Shown: positions 27,882-37,528, counted from the first letter of the stretch. The stretch is DNA of 64,000 bases from Acidovorax sp. (GCA_031277855.1 JAITLO010000038.1:48485-112484); one strand, 5' to 3'. The notes: generated from the letters alone by a model not told the origin. Program-made: numbers and translations.

Positions 27882-29219
27882 ATGCACCAGACACCAACCA
27901 TCACCGAGATCGAGATCATTCCCGTGGCCGGGCGCGACGGCATGCTGATGAACCTCAGCGGCGCCCATGCACCCTACTTCACCCGCAACGTGGTGCTGCT
28001 GCATGACAGCAGCGGCCATACCGGCGTGGGAGAGGTTCCGGGTGGCGAAGGCATTCGCCGGGCACTGGAGGACTGCAAGCCCTTGCTGCAGGGCCAGCCC
28101 ATAGGCAGGCATCTGCAGCTGCTGCAACAGCTGCAGGCCATGCTGGCCGGGCGCGATGGCAGCGGGCGTGGCCTGCAGACCTTTGACCTGCGCATAGGCG
28201 TGCATGCCATCACCGCCATCGAGTCCTGCCTGCTGGACTTGCTGGGCCAGCACCTGGGAGTCCCCGTGGCAGCGCTGCTGGGTGAAGGCCAGCAGCGCGA
28301 GCGGGTGGAGATGCTGGGCTATCTGTTTTTTGTCGGCCCCAGCGCACAGACCCGGCTGCCCTATCTGCAGCCCGGCCAGGATGCGACCGGCCATGACGAA
28401 TGGACCCAGGTGCGCCACCGCACGGCCATGACGCCCCAGGCCATCGTGCACCAGGCCGAGGCCGCCTATGCCCGCTACGGTTTCCACGATTTCAAGCTCA
28501 AGGGCGGTGTGCTGCGTGGCGAGCAGGAGATCGAAGCCGTCACCGCGCTGGCCCGGCACTTTCCGCAGGCCAGAGTCACGCTGGACCCCAATGGCGGATG
28601 GTTGCTGAAAGACGCCATCCGCCTGATGCGCGATATGCGGGGCACCCTGGCCTATGCCGAAGACCCTTGCGGGGCCGAGGGCGGATTCTCGGGCCGGGAG
28701 GTGATGGCGGAATTCCGCCGTGCCACCGGCCTGCCCACGGCCACCAATATGGTGGCCACCGACTGGCGCCAGATGGTGCATGCGCTGTCGCTGCAATCGG
28801 TGGACATTCCGCTGGCCGACCCCCATTTCTGGACCATGGCCGGCGCCGTGCGCGTGGGCCAGACCTGCAGGGACTGGGGCCTGACCTGGGGCTCGCACTC
28901 CAACAACCACTTCGACATCTCGCTGGCCATGTTCACCCATGTGGCAGCGGCCGTGCCCGGCAAGGTCACGGCCATAGACACCCACTGGATCTGGCAGGAC
29001 GGCCAGTACCTGACGCACAACCCGCTGCAGATCAAGGGCGGCTTTGTGGAAGTGCCCCAAGCCCCGGGCCTGGGCGTGAGCGTGGACCGCGCCGCCCTGC
29101 TGCGCGCCAACGCCCTGTACCAGGAGCATGGCCTGGGCGCTCGCGACGATGCCATGGCCATGCAATACCTCATCCCGGGTTGGAGCTTTGATCCCAAACG
29201 GCCCTGCATGGTGAGGTGA
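27882..29219 (+). CDS. gudD: Glucarate dehydratase
   Basis: A 445-residue enolase-superfamily enzyme of the mandelate-racemase/glucarate-dehydratase subgroup. Active-site residues fall at the numbers I recall for the E. coli enzyme: Lys205 and Lys207 (FKLKGG), Asp235 and Asn237 (LDPNGG), Glu260 (AEDP), Asn289 (ATNM), Asp313 (LADPHF) and His339 (SHSNNH). It dehydrates D-glucarate (and often L-idarate) to 5-dehydro-4-deoxyglucarate, the KdgD substrate. It lies 14 bases after the Bug gene. Galactarate would need a separate dehydratase or relaxed specificity. Confidence 0.95.
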   Translation: MHQTPTITEIEIIPVAGRDGMLMNLSGAHAPYFTRNVVLLHDSSGHTGVGEVPGGEGIRRALEDCKPLLQGQPIGRHLQLLQQLQAMLAGRDGSGRGLQTFDLRIGVHAITAIESCLLDLLGQHLGVPVAALLGEGQQRERVEMLGYLFFVGPSAQTRLPYLQPGQDATGHDEWTQVRHRTAMTPQAIVHQAEAAYARYGFHDFKLKGGVLRGEQEIEAVTALARHFPQARVTLDPNGGWLLKDAIRLMRDMRGTLAYAEDPCGAEGGFSGREVMAEFRRATGLPTATNMVATDWRQMVHALSLQSVDIPLADPHFWTMAGAVRVGQTCRDWGLTWGSHSNNHFDISLAMFTHVAAAVPGKVTAIDTHWIWQDGQYLTHNPLQIKGGFVEVPQAPGLGVSVDRAALLRANALYQEHGLGARDDAMAMQYLIPGWSFDPKRPCMVR

Positions 29220-29262
29220 TCCTGCAGCGCAGGCCTGCGACTCTCTTTTTTACGGAATATCC

Positions 29263-30714
29263 ATGCCCCACCACTACGACAACCTCATCAACGGCCAATG
29301 GACGCCCGCGGCCCGCTATCTGGCCAATACCAACCCCAGCGATGTGGACGATGTCATCGCTGAGTACGCCATGGGGACTGCAGACGATGTGCAGGCCGCC
29401 GTGGCTGCGGCCGCTGCGGCTTTCCCGGCCTGGAGCCACTCCGGCATACAGGCCCGCCACGATGCCTTGCTGAAGATTGGCAACGAGATACTGGCCCGCA
29501 AGGCCGAACTGGGCGATTTGCTGGCCCGCGAGGAAGGCAAAACCCTGGCCGAGGCCATGGGCGAAGTGGGCCGCGCCGGCCAAATTTTTCAGTTCTTTGC
29601 CGGGGAATGCCTGCGCATATCGGGCGAGACAATGCCGTCGGTGCGCCCCGGCATCGGCGTGGAAATCAGCCGCGAACCCCTGGGCGTGGTGGGCATGATC
29701 ACACCCTGGAACTTCCCCATCGCCATTCCGGCCTGGAAGATTGCGCCCGCCCTGGCCTTTGGCAACTGCGTGGTCTTCAAGCCTGCCGACCTGGTGCCAG
29801 GCAGCGCCTGGGCGTTGGCCGACATCATTCACCGCAGCGGTATTCCGGCGGGCGTTTTCAACCTGGTCATGGGGTCCGGGCGCGTGGTGGGTGAGGCCCT
29901 GGTCCAGCACCCCGATGTGGCGGCCATCAGCTTTACCGGTTCAGCGGGTGTGGGCCGCAGCATTGCCACGGCTTGCGCGGCCAGTGGCAAAAAAGTGCAG
30001 CTGGAAATGGGCGGAAAAAACCCGCAGCTGGTGCTGGACGATGCCGATCTGGCCCAGGCCGTGGAGCTGTCGGCACAAAGCTGTTTTTACTCCACCGGCC
30101 AACGCTGCACGGCCTCCAGCCGCCTCATCGTGACCGACCAGATCTACCCCGCTTTTGTGGCCGCACTGCGCACCCGCATGGCCCGGATGCGGGTGGGTGA
30201 CGCCCGCGCCACGGACACCGATATCGGCCCCGTGGTCAGCCAGGCGCAGCTGGAACAAGACCTGCACTATGTGGACATTGCCAAGGCCGAAGGCGCCGTG
30301 CTGGCTTCCGGCGGCGCACGCACCCTCTGCCATACCGGCAGCGGCAAACAGGGATTTTTCATGCAGCCCACGCTGTTTGCGGAAAGCACGGCCGAGATGC
30401 GCATCAACCGCGAGGAAGTGTTTGGCCCCGTGGCCAGCGTGATCCGCGTGCGCGACTACGAAGAGGCCTTGCACCTGGCCAATGACAGCGAGTTCGGCCT
30501 GTCCGCCGGCATTGCCACCTCCAGCCTGAAATACGCCCACCACTTCAAACGCCACAGCCAGGCAGGCATGGTGATGGTCAACCTGCCCACGGCAGGGGTG
30601 GACTATCACGTGGCTTTTGGTGGCCGCAAGGGCTCCAGCTACGGCCCGCGCGAGCAAGGCCGCTATGCCCAGGAGTTCTACACCACGGTCAAGACAGCGT
30701 ACACGCTGGCCTGA
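29263..30714 (+). CDS. 2-oxoglutarate semialdehyde (2,5-dioxovalerate) dehydrogenase
   Basis: A 483-residue NAD(P)-dependent aldehyde dehydrogenase. It shows Asn150 (TPWNFPIAIP), FTGSAGVG, general-base Glu248 (LEMGGKNPQLV) and nucleophile Cys282 (GQRCTASSR). It is closest in pattern to Azospirillum-type alpha-ketoglutaric semialdehyde dehydrogenases. It completes the path by oxidising the KdgD product to 2-oxoglutarate. It is the last gene of its operon, 43 bases after gudD and followed by a long hairpin. Substrate assignment rests on context plus family resemblance. Confidence 0.9.
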   Translation: MPHHYDNLINGQWTPAARYLANTNPSDVDDVIAEYAMGTADDVQAAVAAAAAAFPAWSHSGIQARHDALLKIGNEILARKAELGDLLAREEGKTLAEAMGEVGRAGQIFQFFAGECLRISGETMPSVRPGIGVEISREPLGVVGMITPWNFPIAIPAWKIAPALAFGNCVVFKPADLVPGSAWALADIIHRSGIPAGVFNLVMGSGRVVGEALVQHPDVAAISFTGSAGVGRSIATACAASGKKVQLEMGGKNPQLVLDDADLAQAVELSAQSCFYSTGQRCTASSRLIVTDQIYPAFVAALRTRMARMRVGDARATDTDIGPVVSQAQLEQDLHYVDIAKAEGAVLASGGARTLCHTGSGKQGFFMQPTLFAESTAEMRINREEVFGPVASVIRVRDYEEALHLANDSEFGLSAGIATSSLKYAHHFKRHSQAGMVMVNLPTAGVDYHVAFGGRKGSSYGPREQGRYAQEFYTTVKTAYTLA

Positions 30715-30740
30715 GGCTGCACGCACCCTCCATGGTGTTT

Positions 30741-30788
30741 TGAGCTGCTCAGGCAATCTGCATTTGCTTGAGCAGCTCACTTTTTTGA
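30741..30788 (+). terminator. Terminator of the kdgD-gudD operon
   Basis: TGAGCTGCTCA at 30741-30751 pairs perfectly with TGAGCAGCTCA at 30769-30779 and is followed by CTTTTTTG. The 17-base loop is long, but the 11-bp stem plus T tract fits a rho-independent terminator. Confidence 0.75.
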
Positions 30789-30868
30789 AAAAACAAGCAA
30801 GCCGGTACGCACCGTGCGCTGTTGCGCAAGCTGCTACGCTGCAGGCCACGCTTTTGCTTTTCTCCTCC

Positions 30869-31750
30869 ATGGATACGCTCACCCCTTTGCGCGCCTTTCG
30901 GCGCATTGTTGAACTGGGCAGCCTTGCCAAGGCGGCCGATGCACTGGACCTGTCCTCGGCCGCGCTCAGCAAACAGCTGCGCGCACTGGAAGCCCAGTTG
31001 GGTGCCGTGCTGATCCAGCGCACCACACGCCGCATGAGCCTGACCGATACCGGTCAGGCCTATTACGCCGAATGCTGCCGGCTGCTGGATGGTTTCGATG
31101 CGCTGGAGCAATCGGTACGCGCCCAGTCGCAGCAGGTCGCGGGGCGGCTGCGCGTGAACGCTCCGCTGTCGTTTGCACTGAGCACGCTGGCCCCGCTGCT
31201 GGCGCGCTTTATGCAGCGCCATCCACAGCTGCAGCTCGACCTGTCCATGGAAGACCGGCTGGTGGACGCCGTGGGCCAGGGCTTTGATGTCTCCATACGC
31301 CTGCGCGCCGAGCTGGCCGATTCCTCGCTGATCGCGCGGCGCCTGGCCTCGCTGTCGCAAATGCTGTGCGCCTCACCCGCCTATGTACAGCAGCATGGCC
31401 GCCCCACCAGCATGGCTGCGCTGCGTGAACACGCCCTGCTGCATTACAGCCTGGCACAGGCCGACGATGGACTGGAAGCGCCAACCGAAGCCCGTGCCAG
31501 CGTCAACAACAGCCTGATGCTGCGCGAGCTGCTGGTGGCTGGCCTGGGCATTGGTGCGCTGCCGTCTTTTCTGGCCCGGCCGGCGATAGCGGCTGGCCAG
31601 TTGCTGGCGCTGGATATACCGGGCCAGTCCGCGCCGGCGCGCCATGTCTACGCGGTCTACCCCACACAGCGCCACCTGCTGCCCAAGGTGCGGGCCTTTG
31701 TGGACTTTCTGGCCGAGGAACTGCCTGCGGCCATGGGTGGGGATTCTTGA
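30869..31750 (+). CDS. LysR-family transcriptional regulator (CrgA/DhcR-like)
   Basis: A 293-residue LysR protein. The HTH covers about residues 1-60 (LGSLAKAADALDLSSAALSK) and the type 2 periplasmic-binding-like effector domain about 88-288 (GRLRVNAPLSFALSTLAPLL). The start at 30869 gives the canonical N-terminus MDTLTPLRAF; a longer frame back to 30617 would run through the preceding dehydrogenase gene and terminator. No divergent partner exists; downstream on the same strand are a DsbA-like gene and a cyclase gene. Target unknown. Confidence 0.88.
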   Translation: MDTLTPLRAFRRIVELGSLAKAADALDLSSAALSKQLRALEAQLGAVLIQRTTRRMSLTDTGQAYYAECCRLLDGFDALEQSVRAQSQQVAGRLRVNAPLSFALSTLAPLLARFMQRHPQLQLDLSMEDRLVDAVGQGFDVSIRLRAELADSSLIARRLASLSQMLCASPAYVQQHGRPTSMAALREHALLHYSLAQADDGLEAPTEARASVNNSLMLRELLVAGLGIGALPSFLARPAIAAGQLLALDIPGQSAPARHVYAVYPTQRHLLPKVRAFVDFLAEELPAAMGGDS

Positions 31751-31842
31751 CGCGGCGTTAAGAGTTTCTCAAGCGCGCGGCCCTTACTCGCACTGGGCCT
31801 GCGCCCTACGCTTGGAGTTCATCAGCCATGAAGGACACAAGC

Positions 31843-32601
31843 ATGACGCAATGCCATGATTTCGCCTGCGCTTTGCCCGCGCAGACCACTGCACAACCCG
31901 CTACAAAAAACGCAGCGCACTGCGCAGCACCCAGCGCCGACCAGGCTGCCTCCACCACGGCCCTGCCTGCGGCAGCACCGACCGTACCCACCATCGACTT
32001 CTTCCACGACGTGGTCTGCGGCTGGTGCTATGTGATGTCGCCCCGCCTGCGCCAGGTGGCCAGCGAGCTGGGCCTGCGTGTGCGCCAGCGCAGCTTTGTG
32101 CTGCAGGCCTCGCGCGCCGAGATGGTGGCGACCTTTGGCTCCATGGAGCAGGCCAAGCACACCATTTTGGGCCACTGGGAGGCCTGCGCCCGGCATGACG
32201 ACGCGCAGCGCATCGACATCGAAGGCATGCGCCGCGAGACCTTTGAATACCCCAGCGGCATGGCCGGCGCACTGGCCTGCCAGGCAGCCCAGATTCTGGG
32301 CGGCGACGAGGCCCACTGGGATTTGTTCGACGCCATACAGCACGCCCATATGAGCGCCCACCGCAACATCGCCGACGCCGATGTGCTGCTGGACATTGCC
32401 ACCCGCACCGGCTTTGAGCGCAATGCCTTTGCACGCTGCATGGAAAGCGCCGAAGCCCTGAACCTGGTCCAGCAAGACCGCGCACTAGCACAGCGCATGG
32501 GCCTGCACGCCATTCCCACCTTGGTCGCACCGGGCCTGCCGCCGCTGCAAACCCAGTCTGTCGCCGCACTGCGTGAGCGGTTGCGCGGCCTGGTGGGCTG
32601 A
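31843..32601 (+). CDS. DsbA-family thiol oxidoreductase (FrnE-like)
   Basis: About 252 residues with a thioredoxin/DsbA fold. The redox motif is CGWC (Cys59-Cys62 in VVCGWCYVMS), with the cis-proline in AIPTL near residue 220. FrnE-type proteins are cytoplasmic disulfide isomerases or 2-hydroxychromene-2-carboxylate-isomerase relatives. The first ~48 residues are low complexity (Ala, Thr, Pro) and not a standard signal peptide. ATG 31843 has AAGGA seven bases upstream; ATG 31828 is an alternative. Partner unknown. Confidence 0.82.
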   Translation: MTQCHDFACALPAQTTAQPATKNAAHCAAPSADQAASTTALPAAAPTVPTIDFFHDVVCGWCYVMSPRLRQVASELGLRVRQRSFVLQASRAEMVATFGSMEQAKHTILGHWEACARHDDAQRIDIEGMRRETFEYPSGMAGALACQAAQILGGDEAHWDLFDAIQHAHMSAHRNIADADVLLDIATRTGFERNAFARCMESAEALNLVQQDRALAQRMGLHAIPTLVAPGLPPLQTQSVAALRERLRGLVG

Positions 32602-32683
32602 CCACGCCGCGCCCTTGCTTCTTCCCTCTTCTCTCCCGCTTTCATTCCCGCGCCGCAAAGCGCACCGCTTTCAAGGAAAAACC

Positions 32684-33712
32684 ATGACTGTCTCCCCCCG
32701 CGCCCGTTTGCAGGGCCTCCCCGCCTTGCTGCTCGCCATGGCCGCCGCCTTTTCCGGCCTGGCCCATGGCCACGGCAGCCACGAAGCGCCGGCCGGCGCG
32801 CGCCAGGATGTGGGCAGCAGCCCCTGGGGCCCGGCCGATGAAATCGGCCGGCTGAACCTGATCACACCCGCCTCGCGCGCCGCCATCCTGCAGCGCATCA
32901 CGGGTGGACAGGTCTATGACCTGGCCACCGAGTACTACGTGGGCATGCCCAGCTGGCAGGACGCCGGCGACCCGCACTACCAGTTCTGGATGACGCACAC
33001 ACCGCGCGGCACCGTGGTGGACGACCCCATGAACGTGGGCAAGAGCATGAACAGCACACGCAGCTACACGGGCACGGCGTTCTCCATGTACAGCCACACG
33101 GGCACCCACATCGACGCGCTCAACCACTTCGGCATACGCGGCAAGATCTGGAACGGCTTCAGTGCCGACGAGCATCTGGGCGACCGTGGATGGCAGCGCA
33201 CGGGCATAGAGAAATTCCCGCCGCTGGTGGCGCGCGGCGTGCTGATCGACGTGGCCGCCGCCAAGGGTGTGGACATGCTGCCCGACCAGTACCGCATCAC
33301 GCGCCAGGACCTCAAGGACGCGCTGGAGCGCCAGAAGGTGACGCTGCAGCAGGGCGACATCGTACTGATCCGCACGGGCCGCATGCAGCTGTACGGCCAG
33401 CCCCAGGCCTATATGGCCAAGCCCCCCGGACTGGGTCTGGATGCCGCACGTTTTCTGGCCGAGGACGGCGGCGCCATGATTGTGGGCGCCGACAACCTGA
33501 GCCTGGAGACCTTCCCTTCCGAGGTGGACGACGACTATGTGCCGCTGCACAGCTATCTGCTGGCCCAGCAAGGCATTCCCATCATGGAGCTGGTGGCCCT
33601 GGACGCACTCTCGCGCGACAAGGTCTATGAGTTCGCCTTCATCGGCGGCCCGCTGAAGATCCGTGGCGGTGACGCCGCACCGCTGCGGCCGATTGCCATT
33701 CCGGTGCGCTGA
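32684..33712 (+). CDS. Secreted cyclase-family (kynurenine-formamidase-like) hydrolase
   Basis: A 342-residue protein with a signal peptide (~1-29, LLLAMAAAFSGLAHG) and the cyclase/KynB family zinc motif HTGTHIDALNH at 138-148. The fold includes GADNLSLETFPSEVDDDYVP and a conserved LLAQQGIPIMEL. Family members hydrolyse amides or lactones such as N-formylkynurenine; several are only distantly related. Location in the periplasm is inferred from the signal. AAGGA precedes ATG 32684. No tryptophan-pathway genes are nearby, so substrate is open. Confidence 0.82.
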   Translation: MTVSPRARLQGLPALLLAMAAAFSGLAHGHGSHEAPAGARQDVGSSPWGPADEIGRLNLITPASRAAILQRITGGQVYDLATEYYVGMPSWQDAGDPHYQFWMTHTPRGTVVDDPMNVGKSMNSTRSYTGTAFSMYSHTGTHIDALNHFGIRGKIWNGFSADEHLGDRGWQRTGIEKFPPLVARGVLIDVAAAKGVDMLPDQYRITRQDLKDALERQKVTLQQGDIVLIRTGRMQLYGQPQAYMAKPPGLGLDAARFLAEDGGAMIVGADNLSLETFPSEVDDDYVPLHSYLLAQQGIPIMELVALDALSRDKVYEFAFIGGPLKIRGGDAAPLRPIAIPVR

Positions 33713-33763
33713 GCACCCTGTCCGGCATCACAAAGACAGGCTGATTCTTCGGAGAAGAAACCC

Positions 33764-33806
33764 ACAGGCCTCGGGCTGCGCCAACCGCCAGCAGCTCGAG
33801 GCCTGT
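33764..33806. repeat. Strong inverted repeat downstream of the cyclase gene
   Basis: ACAGGCCTCG at 33764-33773 is perfectly complemented by CGAGGCCTGT at 33797-33806, and the loop can extend the stem. It has no U tract. It lies 52 bases after the cyclase stop and could act as a 3'-end stabiliser or weak terminator. Confidence 0.5.
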
Positions 33807-33975
33807 CCGCGTGGGCGCCTGCGCTACTCCCGCTGCACAAGTTGTGCGCATACCAAGGCATGGGTATTGCATGCGCAAGCACGGTGTACAGCCGGGTTGT
33901 GCACCAGGCGGTCATGCCCTCTACCAGAGACGTGAGCGCAAGCCCTTCCACCGCTTCTCAGAAAAGGACTCTGCT

Positions 33976-35313
33976 TTGACTACGCAAACTGTCTCGACAC
34001 GCAACATCGTTGCCGCCGTCATCGGCAACGCGCTGGAGTGGTATGACTTTTTCGTGTTCGCCTTCATGGTGCCCATTCTTTCCAGGCTGTTTTTCCCCAG
34101 CAATCCCGACAACCCGGACGACAACATCAACCGCATCCTGATGACCACCGCCGTCTTCGGTGTGGGTTTCTTCATGCGGCCTGTGGGCGGCATATTGCTG
34201 GGCCTGTACGGCGACCGCAAAGGCCGAAAGGCCGCCATGGTCTTGGTCACATCGCTGATGGCAGTGGCCATCGCGCTGATCACGCTGGCGCCTACCTATG
34301 CGGCCGTAGGCGTTCTGGCACCGCTGTTCATTGTGCTGGCGCGGCTGCTGCAAGGCTTTGCCACGGGCGGCGAGTTCGGTGCATCCACAGCCCTTTTGAT
34401 TGAACTGGCACCACCGGGCAAGCGTGGTTTCTACGGCTCCTGGCAGATGACAGGCCAAGTACTGGCACTGCTGGTGGGCGCCACTGCGGGCACGCTGATC
34501 ACGGAGCTGTTCACCGAGCAGGAGCTGATGGACTGGGCATGGCGCCTGCCTTTTGCCCTGGGGCTGTTGATCGTGCCCGTGGCGCTGTACATCCGCCGCC
34601 ACGTGGACGAGCCCGAGGTCTTCAAACAGGTGCAAGCCGATCACGCCAGTGGCAAGACACGCCAGCTCGGCATCCTGGAGATACTGCGCACCCATGCACG
34701 TGAGACGCTGGTGGGCATGGGCCTGGTCATCACCGCGACGGTGTCGATCTACATCACCTTTATCTACCTGGTGACCTATGCCACGGTGACGCTGCAGCTG
34801 CCCATGCGCGACGCCTTCATGGTGCAAATGGCGGGTGCTGCAATGATGGCGGTGGTCACGCCCTTCTTTGGCGCCCTGTCCGACCGCGTAGACCGCCGCA
34901 TGCTGCTCATGGGCGCCTTGATGGGCTACCTGGCCGTGCTCTACCCGCTCTACGCCTGGCTCACGGACGGCCCTACAACCCAGAAGCTGCTGATCACCCA
35001 GCTCGTGGTTTGCGCCTTTGTGGCCATTTTCTTCAGTGTTTTCAGCACGCTGATGGCCGAGCTGTTCCCGCCCCAGGTGCGCTCTACCGGCATGTCCATG
35101 GCCTACAACCTGGCCGTCATGGTCTTTGGCGGTTTTGCCCAGTTCATCGTGACATGGCTGATTCGTGCCACGGGCTCGCCCATGGCTCCGGCGTTCTATG
35201 TGATGTTCGGCGTGGCACTGGGTTTGCTGGCGGCCTTTTTCGTTCGAAATCCAGCCCCCAGCAGCGCAGCACAAGCTGCGCCCGACACCACGGTCAGCCC
35301 CAGGCCGCTATGA
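33976..35313 (+). CDS. MHS-family (metabolite:H+ symporter) MFS transporter
   Basis: A 445-residue transporter with about 12 membrane segments and MHS landmarks: GNALEWYDFFVFAF at the start, FFMRPVGGILLGLYGDRKGRK between helices 2 and 3, and GGEFGAS. MHS proteins import citrate, 2-oxoglutarate, shikimate, proline/betaine or aromatic acids with protons; specificity is not evident. The frame is open far upstream, but the family N-terminus begins at a TTG (33976) with AAGGA eight bases before it, so a TTG start is proposed instead of ATG 33811. Confidence 0.85.
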   Translation: MTTQTVSTRNIVAAVIGNALEWYDFFVFAFMVPILSRLFFPSNPDNPDDNINRILMTTAVFGVGFFMRPVGGILLGLYGDRKGRKAAMVLVTSLMAVAIALITLAPTYAAVGVLAPLFIVLARLLQGFATGGEFGASTALLIELAPPGKRGFYGSWQMTGQVLALLVGATAGTLITELFTEQELMDWAWRLPFALGLLIVPVALYIRRHVDEPEVFKQVQADHASGKTRQLGILEILRTHARETLVGMGLVITATVSIYITFIYLVTYATVTLQLPMRDAFMVQMAGAAMMAVVTPFFGALSDRVDRRMLLMGALMGYLAVLYPLYAWLTDGPTTQKLLITQLVVCAFVAIFFSVFSTLMAELFPPQVRSTGMSMAYNLAVMVFGGFAQFIVTWLIRATGSPMAPAFYVMFGVALGLLAAFFVRNPAPSSAAQAAPDTTVSPRPL

Positions 35314-35354
35314 CGCAGCCCATGTGCAGTTCTTGACCCTGCTGCAACGGGGTT

Positions 35355-36050
35355 CTAGAAAAGCAGCGTCCGCACCCAGGGCGCTGCCAGTACATTGAGG
35401 GCACCGGCGATCATCATCACCAGCGAGGCCATCACGGCCTGCACCTCACCGGCCTGGCGGGCGCGGGCCACACCGCTGCCGTGGGCGGCGCCGCCCCAGC
35501 TGGCGCCGGTGGCCAGCTTGCTGCGAATGCGCGGCAGCAGGCGCAGCACGGTTTCACCCAGCAGCATGGCGCTGACCCCGGTCAGCAGCACAAACAGCGC
35601 GGCCAGGTCAGTGGGGCCGCCCAGTACCTTCTCGGCCTCGATGGCAAAAGGCGTGGTGATGGAGCGCACCACCAGGCCTTTTTGCAGCGCTTCGGACAGG
35701 CCAAAGGCGTCGGCAAATGCCAGACTGGTGGAGATAGACACCACGCTGGCCACGACCACGCCGGTGCCAATCGACATCCAGTGCTTGCGCAGCAGGCTGC
35801 GGTGCTCGTACAGCGGCAGTGCAAAGGCCACCGTGGTGGGGCCCAGCAGCCACACCAGCCAATGCGTCTGGGCGATGTACTGCGGATAGCTGACATGGGT
35901 GAGCATGGCCATGCCTATGAGCACCATGGGCGTGGCGACGATAGGCATCAGCAGCGGATGGGGCAGCTTGCGGTACAGGCGCTTGTTCACGCCATAGCAG
36001 GCCACTGTGGCCAGCAGCGACAGCAGGCCGATCACTTCATTCGACACCAT
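35355..36050 (-). CDS. lrgB: LrgB/CidB-family membrane protein
   Basis: A 231-residue protein with about six membrane segments. LrgB motifs are visible: LVWLLGPTTVAFALPLY, VVVASVVSISTSLAF and GLVVRSITTPFAIEA. With LrgA/CidA it forms a holin/antiholin-like pair linked to murein hydrolase control, and in other bacteria to export of pyruvate or glycolate. It starts three bases after the lrgA-like stop and is clearly co-transcribed. Confidence 0.9.
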   Translation of the reverse strand: MVSNEVIGLLSLLATVACYGVNKRLYRKLPHPLLMPIVATPMVLIGMAMLTHVSYPQYIAQTHWLVWLLGPTTVAFALPLYEHRSLLRKHWMSIGTGVVVASVVSISTSLAFADAFGLSEALQKGLVVRSITTPFAIEAEKVLGGPTDLAALFVLLTGVSAMLLGETVLRLLPRIRSKLATGASWGGAAHGSGVARARQAGEVQAVMASLVMMIAGALNVLAAPWVRTLLF

Positions 36051-36053
36051 GGC

Positions 36054-36536
36054 TTATTCCTTGTCTGCGGCAGTAGCGGAGACAGTCTCGCGGCTGCGCC
36101 GTGCCAGCCACAGCTCGAAGCGGTAGACCCGGTCCACGGCCAGTGCCGTCACGGCCATCACGCAGGCGGTGCTGGCCACGATGACGGCCAGAATGCGCAG
36201 GCCTTCGGTGCGGATCAAATCGGTGTATTCCGTGACCACCAGCATGGCGGGCACAAAGAACAACAGCATCTCGGCCAGCAGCCAGTTGGTGCCGCCCTGC
36301 AGCCACTGCACCTTGACCAGGCCGGTGAACAAGCCCACGGCCAGCAGGCCAAAACCAATCAGGCCGGCCGGCATGCTCCAGCCGAAATGCTGGCGCGCCA
36401 CGTCCATGGCCACCCAGATGGCGCTGAGCAGGCCCACCTGCAGCACCACCTTGCCCCCTTGGCACAGAGACCTCCACAGGGGCTGGCCGGCACGGGCGCT
36501 GCGGGCTTGCGAAAACAGGGACAACATTTTGGACAT
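36054..36536 (-). CDS. lrgA: LrgA/CidA-family membrane protein
   Basis: About 160 residues with four membrane segments and the CidA/LrgA pattern (MPAGLIGFGLLAVGLF, LLFFVPAMLVVTEYTDLI). It is the partner of the LrgB-like protein encoded three bases downstream. Start 36536 is chosen by family length; no good Shine-Dalgarno is visible at it or at the ATGs at 36587 and 36527, so the start is uncertain. It is divergent from a LysR gene, matching the cidABC-cidR arrangement known in Firmicutes. Confidence 0.85.
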   Translation of the reverse strand: MSKMLSLFSQARSARAGQPLWRSLCQGGKVVLQVGLLSAIWVAMDVARQHFGWSMPAGLIGFGLLAVGLFTGLVKVQWLQGGTNWLLAEMLLFFVPAMLVVTEYTDLIRTEGLRILAVIVASTACVMAVTALAVDRVYRFELWLARRSRETVSATAADKE

Positions 36537-36562
36537 GGCAGGAAGTCTAGGGTTTACCCTTG

Positions 36563-36579
36563 TATTCGTAAAATGAATA
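36563..36579. promoter_or_regulatory. LysR-type operator candidate between lrgA and cidR-like gene
   Basis: TATTC-GTAAAAT-GAATA is a perfect inverted repeat containing the LysR T-N11-A core. It lies in the 77-base divergent gap. It is the expected binding site for the adjacent LysR protein. Confidence 0.6.
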
Positions 36580-36613
36580 ATTTCCATGAAAGCAATGCCA
36601 TAAAGGAATCCCC

Positions 36614-37528
36614 ATGGACCTGCGTGCCCTGCGCTACTTCATCGAGGTGGTGCGCCAGAACGGATTCACCCGCGCGGCCGACAGCCTGCATGTGACCCAG
36701 CCCACCATCAGCAAGATGGTCAAGGCGCTGGAAGACGAGCTGGGCGGCCCGCTGCTGCTGCGCGAGGGCCGGGGTGTGCTGCTGACCGATGCCGGCCAGG
36801 TGGTGTATGACCGGGGCCAGCAGCTGCTGGCCCAGTCCCAACTATTGCGCCAGGAGGTGGCCGAGGTGGACGGCATGGCGCGCGGCCAGCTGAGCGTGGG
36901 CATCATGCCCACGGCCGGCCACTACATGGCGCCGGTGGTGGCGCGCTTCCAAAGCCTCTACCCCGGCGTGGATCTGCAGGTCAACGAGCAGGGCGCCCGC
37001 GCCCAGCGCCAGCTGGTGCTGGAGGGCAAGCTGGACATGGCCCTGGGCCTGTTCGACGCCGTGGACCCGCAGCTGGCCAGCTACACCATTGCCCACCAGA
37101 AAACCCGCGTGGCCTTTGCCCGCCACCGCGTGGCCGACCCTGAGGCCCCCGTGCGCTGGGACGAGTTGGCCACGCTGCCGTTCTTGCTCTACACCAGCGA
37201 CTTTGCCTTGCACGAGGCCGTGCAGCAGCACTGTGCCGATGCCGGCTTCACCCCCCGCGTGCTGCTGCAAAGCCGTTACTGGGACTTCATCGGCGACCTG
37301 GTGGCCCAGGATGTGGGCGTGGCCGTGATGTTCGAACATGTGATCGCCAGGTATGACCCCGCCCTGGTGGCCAGCCGCCCGCTGGTGGCACCCGAAATGG
37401 GCTGGGATGTGGTGCTGATGTGGCGGCCCGGCTATCTGTCACGCGCCGCTCGCGCCTGGCTGGACTGTGTGCAGGCCGTCTACCCCCAGGCTGGGGCAGA
37501 GCCCATCTCCCAACTCCTGAATACATAG
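36614..37528 (+). CDS. LysR-family regulator, probable CidR-like control of lrgAB
   Basis: A 304-residue LysR regulator. The HTH is at ~1-60 (NGFTRAADSLHVTQPTISKM) and the effector domain at ~90-295 (GQLSVGIMPTAGHYMAPVV). It is divergent from the lrgAB-like pair with a palindromic LysR box between them, so CidR-like regulation of that pair is the best inference. In Firmicutes CidR responds to acetate or pyruvate overflow; whether that holds here is unknown. A second palindrome overlaps its stop codon. Confidence 0.88.
   Translation: MDLRALRYFIEVVRQNGFTRAADSLHVTQPTISKMVKALEDELGGPLLLREGRGVLLTDAGQVVYDRGQQLLAQSQLLRQEVAEVDGMARGQLSVGIMPTAGHYMAPVVARFQSLYPGVDLQVNEQGARAQRQLVLEGKLDMALGLFDAVDPQLASYTIAHQKTRVAFARHRVADPEAPVRWDELATLPFLLYTSDFALHEAVQQHCADAGFTPRVLLQSRYWDFIGDLVAQDVGVAVMFEHVIARYDPALVASRPLVAPEMGWDVVLMWRPGYLSRAARAWLDCVQAVYPQAGAEPISQLLNT

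Noticed and set aside
33811..33975. ATG start for the MHS transporter at 33811
   Set aside because: The added 55 residues have no hydrophobic or family pattern and no ribosome-binding site; the TTG at 33976 has both.
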